The translations under genes and the position numbers were made by a program. From positions 29,465-93,464 of the forward strand of contig DIJZ01000025.1 in assembly GCA_002421425.1 (NCBI GenBank): a DNA stretch of 64,000 bases, written 5' to 3'. Origin of the DNA: Caldifarciminota bacterium UBA5631 (GTDB lineage: Bacteria; Hydrothermota; Hydrothermia; UBA1063). This document shows positions 8,409 to 16,073 of this stretch, in pieces. The notes under the pieces are model-generated. The model saw only the letters and a program-made list of their open reading frames with translations. It searched no databases and was not told where the DNA came from. The stretch's first letter is position 1. The number at the start of each line of letters is the position of its first letter.

Positions 8409-9881
8409 TTATTCGTTTTTTGGCTTCAACTGGGGGAAGAGGATTACATCTCTTATAGAATATTGATTTGTAAAGAGCATTACGATTCGGTCAATTCCGA
8501 AGCCGATGCCACCTGCAGGAGGCATTCCATATTCCATGGCATTCAGAAAATCCTCATCCAGTTCTTTTGGTATTTCTTCGTCACCTGCTTCACGGAACTT
8601 TATCTGTTCCTCAAATCGTTGCCTCTGGTCAATAGGATCATTTAACTCCGAAAAAGCATTGGCAAATTCAACGCCGAGAATGAATAGTTCAAATCTTTCA
8701 ACCCTGGTATCTGTTCTTCTGTGTTTCTTGGCAAGGGGTGAAATAAGTACGGGGTGGTCAACAACGAAGGTAGGGTCCTTTATGTGATCTGCTACCAGGG
8801 CATCAAAGATTTTGTCAAGAAGGCGTGTTGCAGGTAGTTTCCCTGCATTCTTAAGTCCGAGATCGGCCCCAATTTTCTGAAGCTCAGAATGTTTCAAAGA
8901 GACGGGATCCTTCCCAAGTTTTGAAGCGAGCTCATCAATGTAACTTAACCTTTTGAACGGTCTTCTGAAACTTATTTTCTCACCCTGGTATTCAAACTCT
9001 GTGCTTCCAAAGATTTCCATCGAAAGTTTTTCTAGCAAGTCTTCGGTCATTCTCATCATATCTTCGTAATCCCAGTAAGATGCGTAGGCTTCCAGCATCG
9101 TAAATTCAGGGTAGTGGAGGCGATCAATTCCCTCATTGCGAAAGTCTTTAGAAATCTCGTAAACCTTTTCCAATCCTCCCACCAGCAGTCGCTTCAGGTA
9201 GAGTTCATCAGCAATTCTAAGATAGAGTTTTGTGTCCAGGGCATTTGAGTAAGTTTCAAAAGGTTTTGCAAAGGCCCCTCCGTAAACAGGCTGCAGGACA
9301 GGGGTTTCTACTTCCACGAATCCTCTATCATCAAGAAAGCTTCTAATAAACTTGATTATCTTCGCCCTTTTCAGAAAAACTTCTCTGGATTCCAGGTTCA
9401 TCATAAGGTCAAGATACTTCTCTCTGTAAATGAGTTCTCGGTCCTTTAGCCCATGCCATTTTTCAGGGAGCGGTCTGAGGCACTTTGAGAGTATTGTAAG
9501 TTCTTCGGCAAGAACGGTAATTTCTCCAGTATTCGTTTTAAAAACTCTTCCGCTGATACCGATTATATCACCCGTGTCCACATATTTCTTAAAGAAGGAA
9601 GCCCCATCCTCATCGGTTCCAGGAATTTTTGTTGTCCCCTGTTGGACTGCAATTTGAATATCACCGGCTGCGTCTCTTAAATGGGCAAAAGAGAGTTTAC
9701 CAAAGACACGCTTTGTCATTAGTCTACCGGAAATATTCACCTTCTGGTTCTCCATCTCAGTGTAGTGTTCTTTTATAAAAGCTGAATCGTGGCTCTTTTG
9801 AAAGTTGTACTGATAGGGTTCAATTCCAGTCTTTCTGAGAGTTTCCACTTTCTCTTTTCTAATTAAGAATTCTTCAGACAT
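8409..9881 (-). CDS. lysS: Lysine--tRNA ligase, class II
   Basis: LysS charges tRNA-Lys in the cytoplasm. The 490-residue length is normal for the class II enzyme. An N-terminal OB-fold anticodon domain (VNISGRLMTKRVFGKLSFAH) is followed by the class II catalytic core: VETPVLQPVYGGAFAKPF, motif 2 FRNEGIDRLHYPEFTMLE and motif 3 GIGFGIDRIVMLFTN near the C-terminus. The start ATG is preceded by GGAGGAGG, and a TTGAAT-17-TTTAAT promoter lies upstream at 9902-9930. The stop TAA abuts the ATG of the LolC/E permease, so this housekeeping gene heads an envelope operon of six genes. Confidence 0.97.
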   Translation of the reverse strand: MSEEFLIRKEKVETLRKTGIEPYQYNFQKSHDSAFIKEHYTEMENQKVNISGRLMTKRVFGKLSFAHLRDAAGDIQIAVQQGTTKIPGTDEDGASFFKKYVDTGDIIGISGRVFKTNTGEITVLAEELTILSKCLRPLPEKWHGLKDRELIYREKYLDLMMNLESREVFLKRAKIIKFIRSFLDDRGFVEVETPVLQPVYGGAFAKPFETYSNALDTKLYLRIADELYLKRLLVGGLEKVYEISKDFRNEGIDRLHYPEFTMLEAYASYWDYEDMMRMTEDLLEKLSMEIFGSTEFEYQGEKISFRRPFKRLSYIDELASKLGKDPVSLKHSELQKIGADLGLKNAGKLPATRLLDKIFDALVADHIKDPTFVVDHPVLISPLAKKHRRTDTRVERFELFILGVEFANAFSELNDPIDQRQRFEEQIKFREAGDEEIPKELDEDFLNAMEYGMPPAGGIGFGIDRIVMLFTNQYSIRDVILFPQLKPKNE

Positions 9882-9901
9882 TAAACCTCCTCCAATTTCT
9901 A

Positions 9902-9930
9902 ATTAAAAACCAGAACCTTTGTATATTCAA
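9902..9930 (-). promoter_or_regulatory. Putative lysS operon promoter
   Basis: On the minus strand TTGAAT (9930-9925), a 17-bp spacer and TTTAAT (9907-9902) precede the lysS Shine-Dalgarno. The rest of the 9882-10103 gap shows no gene or convincing terminator. Confidence 0.55.
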
Positions 9931-10103
9931 AGAATACTAATGGATATCAGGGAGGACATCTTGGGCCAATTCCTCCTCAATTTCACGTTCGCAGACTTTC
10001 CAGATATAAGGTGAAAAAACCTCCCCGCGGAGATTATAGAATTGAATTCCATAGTATCACATGCGCCGGTCTGAAGAACAAAAAGAAGCAGAAATGGAGG
10101 CAT

Positions 10104-11375
10104 TTAGAAGCCTTTCCTTTTCTTCCATCCTATTCTTGACGTGATAAGAATGTCCGTGGAAAACAACTTTAGTATCACGATGGTAAGTACTATATTTACA
10201 AAAATCAGGTATACTAAACCCAGAGCGATTTCGGTCGTATGGCCAAGCATATAGAATCTGTAGAAGTAGAAAGGGTGTACGAAGGGTATCGCGTAGAGCA
10301 GTATTTTTGAAGAAAGGCTTAATTCAGAGATATCTACTACGAAACTCAGCATATAGGGTATGAGGACCAGTATCATAACCGGTGTTATGGCAAGCTGAGC
10401 AGACCTCACATCCTGGATAAAAAGAGAGATGATTGTTGTCATTAGAAGACCAGTTATCAGGGCAAGAAATATGGTTATGCCAAATAGAAAAACCCCTTGA
10501 GGGGGAAGTATCAACCCAACTTCCTTTGCAATAGCCCCTGCCTGTTCTATTGCACCTCCGGTGCCCGTGGTCATATACCCCCTGAATCCATACATATATG
10601 CACCCGCAAATAAGACAGCAAGGAGGGCTGATGAAAGCATCTTTGCGAAAATTATTGATAATCTTGACACGGGTGTAGTGAGAAGGGTTTCCAGAGTCTT
10701 GTTCTCCTTTTCCTGACCCATGGCTGTTGCAATCATCTGGGATGTGAGGACCAGCAGCAGAAATAGTATTATTGGAATAAACATAGACTGGACCATAATG
10801 TATCCATAGATGATCTCCGATTGAACGTTGATGACCTTTCCCCTTATGTAAACGAACTCATCGGGTTCCACGGGATTTTTTATAAAATTTGGATCAACAT
10901 TCGCTGTCTTTAATTTTATCAATTCCGAAGAAATTGCATCACTTACTCGTTGAACTATGCTGGAGAGAATGGTTTTCTGGATTCTTTCTCTCAGACCCAG
11001 GGTTTTTGCTATAGAGTAAATTCTAATTTTTGCCCGTTCACCATTGGATATTTTTTCGGAAAAGTCCGAAGGGACCACTACAATGTGCCGCAGATCCTGC
11101 TGAGAAGCATTTTCAATCCACTGAGTTTCTTGATTTCCTTCTACTTCAAAGACGATGAATGCTGATGACAGGGCCTCTTTTACCTTTGTTCCATATATTC
11201 CCGCATCCTGGAGAGCTACTCCAAGCTCCTGTCTTTGAGCAAGCTTTCTGGTCTCGGTCTGGGATATTCTGCCCACTACCTGAAAGATTACGATCATAAG
11301 GCCAAAAGAGACTATGAGCTGGGCGTTGATAAGTTCCTTTAACTCCTTCTTCACGAGCGCAAAAAACTTTCTCAT
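10104..11375 (-). CDS. ABC-2 family permease (NatB-like)
   Basis: A 423-residue permease of the ABC-2/NatB type. An N-terminal membrane helix (IVSFGLMIVIFQVV) is followed by a roughly 150-residue extracytoplasmic domain and a C-terminal bundle of about six helices. The loop MGQEKENKTLETLLTTPVSR is the characteristic E-K-E...T-L-E-x-L-L-x-x-P motif of this family. The start overlaps the stop of the ATPase gene by 4 nt (ATGA), so the two form one exporter. NatAB of Bacillus exports sodium; other relatives export drugs or lipids. The substrate here cannot be assigned. Confidence 0.88.
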   Translation of the reverse strand: MRKFFALVKKELKELINAQLIVSFGLMIVIFQVVGRISQTETRKLAQRQELGVALQDAGIYGTKVKEALSSAFIVFEVEGNQETQWIENASQQDLRHIVVVPSDFSEKISNGERAKIRIYSIAKTLGLRERIQKTILSSIVQRVSDAISSELIKLKTANVDPNFIKNPVEPDEFVYIRGKVINVQSEIIYGYIMVQSMFIPIILFLLLVLTSQMIATAMGQEKENKTLETLLTTPVSRLSIIFAKMLSSALLAVLFAGAYMYGFRGYMTTGTGGAIEQAGAIAKEVGLILPPQGVFLFGITIFLALITGLLMTTIISLFIQDVRSAQLAITPVMILVLIPYMLSFVVDISELSLSSKILLYAIPFVHPFYFYRFYMLGHTTEIALGLVYLIFVNIVLTIVILKLFSTDILITSRIGWKKRKGF

Positions 11376-12091
11376 TTTATTGCCTCCACAAATACTTCTT
11401 CGAGGTTTCTTGCCCTGTATCGTTCCTTCAACTCCCCGGGTCTGCCCTGTTCGATAATAGTACCTTCGTGAATAAAAGCTACCCTATCCGAAAGGAATTC
11501 GACCTCCAGCATGTTGTGAGAAGAAAGAAGCACTGTTACACCTTCTCTAGAAAATTGCTTGATAATATTGCGCACTTCGAAGGAGTTAATTACGTCAAGA
11601 CCCGACGTAGGTTCATCAAGAATGGCAAGTTTCGGGTTGTGCATCAAAGCCCTTGCTACCAGGAGCTTTCTTGTCATTCCCTTGCTGTATGTTGAAGTTT
11701 TTGATTTGATTCTTTCTCCAAGATCCGATATTTCTACTGCTCTCTTAATCATTTTCTCTTTTTCATCAGTGGAAGAAGAGTACAGCTCTGCCATAAGATC
11801 CAGATATTCTATACCTGTAAGATTTCTGTAAGCTCCTGCTTCCTCAGGAAGGTAACTGATGAGTTTTCTAATTTCCTCTGCCCCTCTTTTGGTGTCCAGG
11901 CCCATTACTTTCACTTCCCCTGAGGTCGGAGTCAGCAGAGTTGCTATAATTCTGAGGGTAGTTGACTTGCCCGCGCCATTGGGACCTATCAAAGCGAAGA
12001 TCTCACCCTCATCTATATAGAACGAAATCCCCTTCAGAGCTTCAATTTTCCCATAATGTTTTACGAGATTCTGGACTTCCAGCACCCGCAT
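11372..12091 (-). CDS. ABC-2 exporter ATPase (NatA-like)
   Basis: A 239-residue ATPase partner of the downstream permease. Walker A is GPNGAGKST, the Q-loop region has ISYLPEEAGAYRNLTG, the signature is YSKGMTRKLLVARA, Walker B is LAILDEPTSGLD and the switch His is in LSSHN. The substitution of LSGGQ by YSKGM is common in ABC-2/NatA-type ATPases. I chose the ATG at 12091 (MRVLEVQNLVKHYGKIEALK) because GGAGGA lies just upstream; a longer frame reaching 12136 adds residues unlike the family. A TTGAAT-17-GATACT promoter lies at 12108-12136. The gene is divergent from the thiamine operon. Confidence 0.9.
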   Translation of the reverse strand: MRVLEVQNLVKHYGKIEALKGISFYIDEGEIFALIGPNGAGKSTTLRIIATLLTPTSGEVKVMGLDTKRGAEEIRKLISYLPEEAGAYRNLTGIEYLDLMAELYSSSTDEKEKMIKRAVEISDLGERIKSKTSTYSKGMTRKLLVARALMHNPKLAILDEPTSGLDVINSFEVRNIIKQFSREGVTVLLSSHNMLEVEFLSDRVAFIHEGTIIEQGRPGELKERYRARNLEEVFVEAIK

Positions 12092-12107
12092 AAATCCTCC
12101 TTTTCTA

Positions 12108-12136
12108 AGTATCAAGGTATTGAAGGGAATATTCAA
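12108..12136 (-). promoter_or_regulatory. Putative promoter of the ABC-2 exporter genes
   Basis: On the minus strand TTGAAT (12136-12131), a 17-bp spacer and GATACT (12113-12108) precede the GGAGGA and ATG of the ATPase gene. Confidence 0.5.
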
Positions 12137-12180
12137 AGGAAAGGCTTTTGGAGCAGGGGATACAGCATCTCTATAATAAT

Positions 12181-12209
12181 TTTACGTTTCCTGAAGTTTG
12201 TTGTAAAAT
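12181..12209 (+). promoter_or_regulatory. Putative promoter of the thiamine operon
   Basis: TTTACG (12181-12186), a 17-bp spacer and TAAAAT (12204-12209) would start transcription near 12216, exactly at the first base of the riboswitch P1 helix (12217). The agreement in position supports it, although the -35 box is only a fair match. Confidence 0.55.
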
Positions 12210-12216
12210 ATTATAT

Positions 12217-12311
12217 GGCACTGGGGGAGCTGGGGTAACCCGGCTGAGAGGCCTGCCGACAAGGCGACCCCTCGAACCTGATCCGGGTAATGCCGGCGAA
12301 GGGAAGGTGCC
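12217..12311 (+). promoter_or_regulatory. TPP (THI-box) riboswitch aptamer
   Basis: The conserved THI-box elements are present in order: GGGG near 12223, CTGAGA at 12244-12249, ACCTGAT at 12276-12282 and the GCGAAGGGAA-type 3' segment around 12295-12305. P1 closes as GGCAC (12217-12221) with GTGCC (12307-12311). The P3 arm is GCCTGCC/GGC-rich between the conserved blocks. It lies directly upstream of thiC and the other thiamine genes, which are standard TPP-riboswitch targets; bound thiamine pyrophosphate should reduce their expression. Confidence 0.96.
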
Positions 12312-12365
12312 AAATACTTCCCTTAGCACTCAGCCCTCCCCCAATGGTGTTTGAGGAGGTTAAAA
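12312..12365 (+). promoter_or_regulatory. Riboswitch expression platform and thiC ribosome binding site
   Basis: This leader links the aptamer to the thiC ATG. GGAGG (12355-12359) lies 6 nt before ATG 12366. The CCTCC stretch starting at 12335 can pair with that GGAGG and hide it. The same C-rich stretch, CTCCCCCA (12336-12343), can instead pair with TGGGGGAG (12222-12229) in the 5' part of the aptamer, extended by CAG (12331-12333) with CTG (12230-12232). No U-tract terminator is visible, so control is probably at translation. The pairing logic is inferred from complementarity. Confidence 0.65.
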
Positions 12366-13631
12366 ATGGGGGAGAGTTTAATAAATTCAATAAGATCTGG
12401 TCGAATACCTGAAGAATTTATTGAAGTTTGCAAAAAAGAAGGTGTAAACCCTGAAGTCATGGCCCGTCAGGTAGTTGCGGGAGCAGCGGTAGTTATAGGT
12501 TACAGAACTGGTAGAAATCCATTCATTCTGTCAAAATACACGCGCACTAAAGTGAATGCTAACCTCGGAACAAGCACCAACAGATCGAATCTTACGGAAG
12601 AAATGAAAAAGCTTCAAGCAGCTCTGGCTGCGGGAACAGATGCTGTTATGGACCTTTCCCTTTCTGATGATTTACACCTTATCAGGAAAAAGATATTAGA
12701 GCATTCAACAGTCCCTCTTGGTACAGTTCCCATTTACGAAGCCGCCACCCTGGCAAGAATAAAACGAGGTGCCGTGGTAAGACTGGATGTAGAGGAACTA
12801 TTTGATATACTCGAACAACAGATGGAAGAAGGCGTTGACTTTATGACCATCCACGCAGGGGTAACGAAGGAACTTGTGATGGAACTCAAGAAACGACCAA
12901 GGCTTGAAGGGATAGTTTCCCGTGGTGGTGCAATACTATCAGCCTACATAAAGGCTTACAATAGAGAAAATCCTTTCTTCGAACATTACGACCGCCTTTT
13001 GAAATTAGCTCAAAAATACGATGTAGTGCTTTCTCTTGGTGATGGAATGAGACCTGGGGCGATAAAGGATGCTGGGGACTACTTTGAAGTTGGTGAGCAG
13101 AAGGTTCTTGGAGAGCTTGTATTACGAGCACGAGAAGCAGGTGTTATGACTATCGTTGAAGGTCCCGGACACGTTCCCCTCCATATGGTCAAAGAGGCTG
13201 TGGAGAGAATGAAAAAGCTCAATCACGGAGCTCCACTCTATCTTCTTGGGCCAGTCGTTACAGATGTTGCACCTGGTTTTGACCACATTACAGGTGCCAT
13301 TGGTGGAGCCATCGCGGCCTGGGCCGGAGTTGAATTTCTTTGCTATGTAACTCCTGCTGAACACCTTGGCCTTCCAACCCCTGAAGATGTAAAACTCGGT
13401 GTTATTGCAGCGAGGATTGCTGGTCATGCTGCCGATATTGCCAGAGGCATTAAAGATGCTGAAAAATGGGACTACGAGATGTCGAGAGCAAGGAAGGACC
13501 TTAACTGGGATGCCATGATGTCTCTTTCTATTCATCCAGAAATATCCAGAAAATTAAGACTTGAGAGATCTGGGGAAGGCCCTTGCACCATGTGTGGAGA
13601 GTATTGTGTATTTTTAATTAACAGGGACTAA
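12366..13631 (+). CDS. thiC: Phosphomethylpyrimidine synthase ThiC
   Basis: ThiC is a radical-SAM enzyme that converts 5-aminoimidazole ribotide into hydroxymethylpyrimidine phosphate, the pyrimidine half of thiamine. At 421 residues it is the short form lacking the long N-terminal extension of enterobacterial ThiC. Family sequences include NANLGTS near residue 60, DLSLSDD near 100, GDGMRPGA, EGPGHVP and GPVVTDVAPGFDHIT. The C-terminal iron-sulfur motif is C407-T-M-C410-G-E-Y-C414. The ATG at 12366 is preferred over an in-frame TTG at 12351 because that TTG lies inside the Shine-Dalgarno region. It is the first gene of the riboswitch-controlled operon. Confidence 0.97.
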   Translation: MGESLINSIRSGRIPEEFIEVCKKEGVNPEVMARQVVAGAAVVIGYRTGRNPFILSKYTRTKVNANLGTSTNRSNLTEEMKKLQAALAAGTDAVMDLSLSDDLHLIRKKILEHSTVPLGTVPIYEAATLARIKRGAVVRLDVEELFDILEQQMEEGVDFMTIHAGVTKELVMELKKRPRLEGIVSRGGAILSAYIKAYNRENPFFEHYDRLLKLAQKYDVVLSLGDGMRPGAIKDAGDYFEVGEQKVLGELVLRAREAGVMTIVEGPGHVPLHMVKEAVERMKKLNHGAPLYLLGPVVTDVAPGFDHITGAIGGAIAAWAGVEFLCYVTPAEHLGLPTPEDVKLGVIAARIAGHAADIARGIKDAEKWDYEMSRARKDLNWDAMMSLSIHPEISRKLRLERSGEGPCTMCGEYCVFLINRD

Positions 13632-13636
13632 AGAAT

Positions 13637-14452
13637 ATGGACATAAGGCTAAAGGCAGAAAAAGCCCTTCAAAATATAAAAAAAGCAAACCCGCTCGTCC
13701 ACAACATAACTAATTATGTGGCTGCAAACTTTCAGGCTAACGCCCTTCTTGCTATTGGTGCCTCGCCGGTAATGGCTCATTCTGAGGATGAAGTCGAGGA
13801 TATAGAGTCTATAGCAGATGCTCTGGTTCTAAATATTGGAACTCCGTCAAAGAGCGCCCTTTCCAGTATGATAAGGGCAGGTATAAAGGCGAAGGAACTC
13901 GGGAAGCCTGTAATTTTAGACCCCGTAGGCGCAGGAGCCACAAAGTTTCGGGACCGCGTCGTAAAAGAAATTCTGACGCATGTGAGCGTTGATATAGTCC
14001 GTGGGAATGCTTCCGAAATCGCCGCGCTTTGCGGAATAGCTGGGAAGACAAAAGGAGTTGATGCCAGTCTTTTTGCTGCGGATGTAATTGATGAAGCTAC
14101 TGATTTTAGTAAAAAAGTCAAGGCGGTTGTTGTAGTTTCAGGTCCTGTGGATTATGTTATAGCTCAAGATACGATGATTGAATGCCAAAATGGAGTTCCG
14201 ATGCTTGGAAAAATAACCGGTTCTGGTTGCGCGGTTACCTCTATTATTGGTGCCTTTGCAGCCGTTGAGGAGGATAAGACCCTTGCTGCCCTTTTTGGCC
14301 TCGGACTTTTTGGATTTGCGGGGGAGCGAGCCTCCAAGAATAGCAATGGACCTGGAAGTTTTGCTTCTCTTTTAATTGACGAGCTTTACAAGGTAACACC
14401 CCTTGAATTTTCAAAGAACCTGAAATTCAAAATTAAAAGGAGCGAGTCATGA
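13637..14452 (+). CDS. thiM: Hydroxyethylthiazole kinase ThiM
   Basis: ThiM phosphorylates hydroxyethylthiazole, mainly a salvage step, with ATP. The 271-residue protein has the ribokinase-like features of ThiM: PLVHNITNYVAANFQANALL near residue 20, ASPVMAHSEDEVED, LVLNIGT, PVILDPVGAGAT, DIVRGNASEIAAL and the catalytic GSGCAVTS near residue 195. It starts 5 nt after the thiC stop and overlaps thi4 by 4 nt. Because Thi4 makes the thiazole as an ADP-linked or related product, ThiM probably serves recycling of imported or damaged thiamine. Confidence 0.95.
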   Translation: MDIRLKAEKALQNIKKANPLVHNITNYVAANFQANALLAIGASPVMAHSEDEVEDIESIADALVLNIGTPSKSALSSMIRAGIKAKELGKPVILDPVGAGATKFRDRVVKEILTHVSVDIVRGNASEIAALCGIAGKTKGVDASLFAADVIDEATDFSKKVKAVVVVSGPVDYVIAQDTMIECQNGVPMLGKITGSGCAVTSIIGAFAAVEEDKTLAALFGLGLFGFAGERASKNSNGPGSFASLLIDELYKVTPLEFSKNLKFKIKRSES

Positions 14453-15216
14453 AGGAGAGAAAGATCACAGAAATTATAATCAAAAACCATTTTACGCACC
14501 TACTAAATTCCATGGAGTGCGATGTAATTATAGCGGGGGGAGGTCCATCGTCCCTCGTAGCAGGTTATTATCTGGCGAAGGCAGGGAAGAAGGTTACTAT
14601 ACTTGAAAAGAAGCTGTCCCTGGGAGGCGGTACATGGGGTGGCGGAATGGGCTTCAAATTTGCCGTCGTTGAAGAGAAGTGTCTTCCCATTCTTGACGAT
14701 ATGGGCATAAGATACAAGAAAGAGGAAGACGATCTATACTCCGTTGATTCTATTGAACTGGCAAGTGGCTTGATTTTCAATGCCATAAAAGCGGGTGCAG
14801 AGATCTTTAACCTTTTATCGGTAGAAGACTTAGTTCTTAGAGACGATAGGGTGCGTGGCGTGGTTATAAATGCCTCACCTATTGAAATTGCGAGACTCCA
14901 CGTAGATCCAATTACTCTCCTGTCAAAAGCAGTAGTTGATGCCACAGGCCATGACCTGGAAGTAGTTAAGGTATTACTCAGAAAAAACGGTGTTAAGTTA
15001 AATACCGAAACAGGCGAGATCATTGGAGAAAGATCCATGGATGCAGAAGAGGGAGAAAAAGTAACCGTTGAGAAGACTGGTGAAGTATTTCCTGGTCTTT
15101 ATGTGGTTGGAATGGCAGCCTGCGCATGTTTCGGGGGCCCGAGAATGGGACCTATTTTCGGTGGAATGCTGATTTCGGGCAAAAAATTGGCGGAGAAGCT
15201 CGCTAAGATCCTATGA
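14449..15216 (+). CDS. Thiazole synthase, Thi4 family (Cys-less, sulfide-dependent type)
   Basis: Thi4 builds the thiazole moiety of thiamine. The 255-residue protein has an FAD/NAD-binding start (CDVIIAGGGPSSLVAGYYLA, residues 24-43), a GGGTWGGGMGF block near 60, TGHD near 167 and the C-terminal VVGMAACACFGGPRMGPIFG. Yeast and plant Thi4 donate sulfur from a cysteine and are single-turnover. Here the equivalent segment reads ARLHVDPI with His151 where that Cys would be, as in methanogen enzymes that use free sulfide and turn over repeatedly. It replaces the usual bacterial ThiG/ThiS/ThiF/ThiH set, of which none is seen in the window. An N-terminal extension of about 20 residues precedes the Rossmann fold. 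Confidence 0.93.
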   Translation: MKERKITEIIIKNHFTHLLNSMECDVIIAGGGPSSLVAGYYLAKAGKKVTILEKKLSLGGGTWGGGMGFKFAVVEEKCLPILDDMGIRYKKEEDDLYSVDSIELASGLIFNAIKAGAEIFNLLSVEDLVLRDDRVRGVVINASPIEIARLHVDPITLLSKAVVDATGHDLEVVKVLLRKNGVKLNTETGEIIGERSMDAEEGEKVTVEKTGEVFPGLYVVGMAACACFGGPRMGPIFGGMLISGKKLAEKLAKIL

Positions 15217-15845
15217 AGAAAATTTTAAAACTATACCTAATTGCAGATTACCTTTATTTTGACGAAAAATTCTATGACAAAATCGAAATGGCGATAAAAG
15301 GTGGCGTTACAGCGGTGCAGTTCAGGTTCAAAGGTATTGACGACGGACCAGCCTACAAAGTTGCAAGGAGAATAAAGGATATTTGCAAAGGAAACGGCAT
15401 TGCCTTCTTTATCAATAACAGGCCAGATTTTGCACTACTTCTCGATGCAGACGGGGTGCATGTGGGTCAGGATGATTTGCCAGTTCTGGAGGTCAAAAGG
15501 ATTGCTTACGGAAAAATTGTGGGAGTTTCCGTTGGAAACGATGAAGAATATAAGAGAATAAAAGACACTCCCTTTGATTATTTGAGTTTTGGCTCCGTTT
15601 TTGGAACTCCTACCAAATCTGATGCAGGAGAGCCAATTGGTTTAGAAAACCTGAGGAAATTGGTTCAACTCTCAGGGGATGTTCCAAAAATTGCCATAGG
15701 CGGTATAACCGAAGAAAATGCCAATAGTGTTATGAAAACAGGTGTTTGTGGTATTGCCGTCTCCAGCGCAATTATGAAATCACCTAATCCCTGCGACGCC
15801 GCAAAGAGATTAAGAGAAATTGTGGAGGAAGGGCTGAGAATATAA
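15213..15845 (+). CDS. thiE: Thiamine-phosphate synthase ThiE
   Basis: ThiE joins the pyrimidine diphosphate and thiazole phosphate to give thiamine phosphate. The 210-residue TIM-barrel shows the family markers: VTAVQFRFKG near residue 33 (Q-x-R phosphate/pyrimidine contact), FFINNRPDFALLLDADGVHVGQ split over residues 68-90, VGVSVGNDEE, DYLSFGSVFGTPTKSDA and AIGGI. It overlaps thi4 by 4 nt and ends the operon. The operon lacks thiD (HMP-P kinase) and thiL, which must be elsewhere if the pathway is complete. Confidence 0.95.
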   Translation: MKKILKLYLIADYLYFDEKFYDKIEMAIKGGVTAVQFRFKGIDDGPAYKVARRIKDICKGNGIAFFINNRPDFALLLDADGVHVGQDDLPVLEVKRIAYGKIVGVSVGNDEEYKRIKDTPFDYLSFGSVFGTPTKSDAGEPIGLENLRKLVQLSGDVPKIAIGGITEENANSVMKTGVCGIAVSSAIMKSPNPCDAAKRLREIVEEGLRI

Positions 15846-16073
15846 GTAGATTTTTACCAGGTAGACCCTGGAAGTTCCGTGAGTTTAAAGGCTAATATAA
15901 GCTTCAAAACAACTATTAAGGAGCAGCAATTAACAAGATTTATAATTTGTAGTGTGCCTGATCTAAATCAGCACCAAGAGGATTCTTTCCTGAAAGCTGA
16001 CGTAATTTAGAAGAAGAGATATTTCCATAGCGAAGTATGTAGTTAATGCTATTTCGGCAAGCCGGAGGCTAAT

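Noticed and set aside
14568..15038. 156-codon antisense frame in thi4
   Set aside because: Shadow of Thi4, Ser/Pro-rich as expected from the complement of a Gly/Glu-rich gene.
15846..16073. Search for a terminator or small RNA after thiE
   Set aside because: Only weak 5-bp inverted repeats (CCAGG/CCTGG, CTGAT/ATCAG) without U-tracts; nothing I can support.
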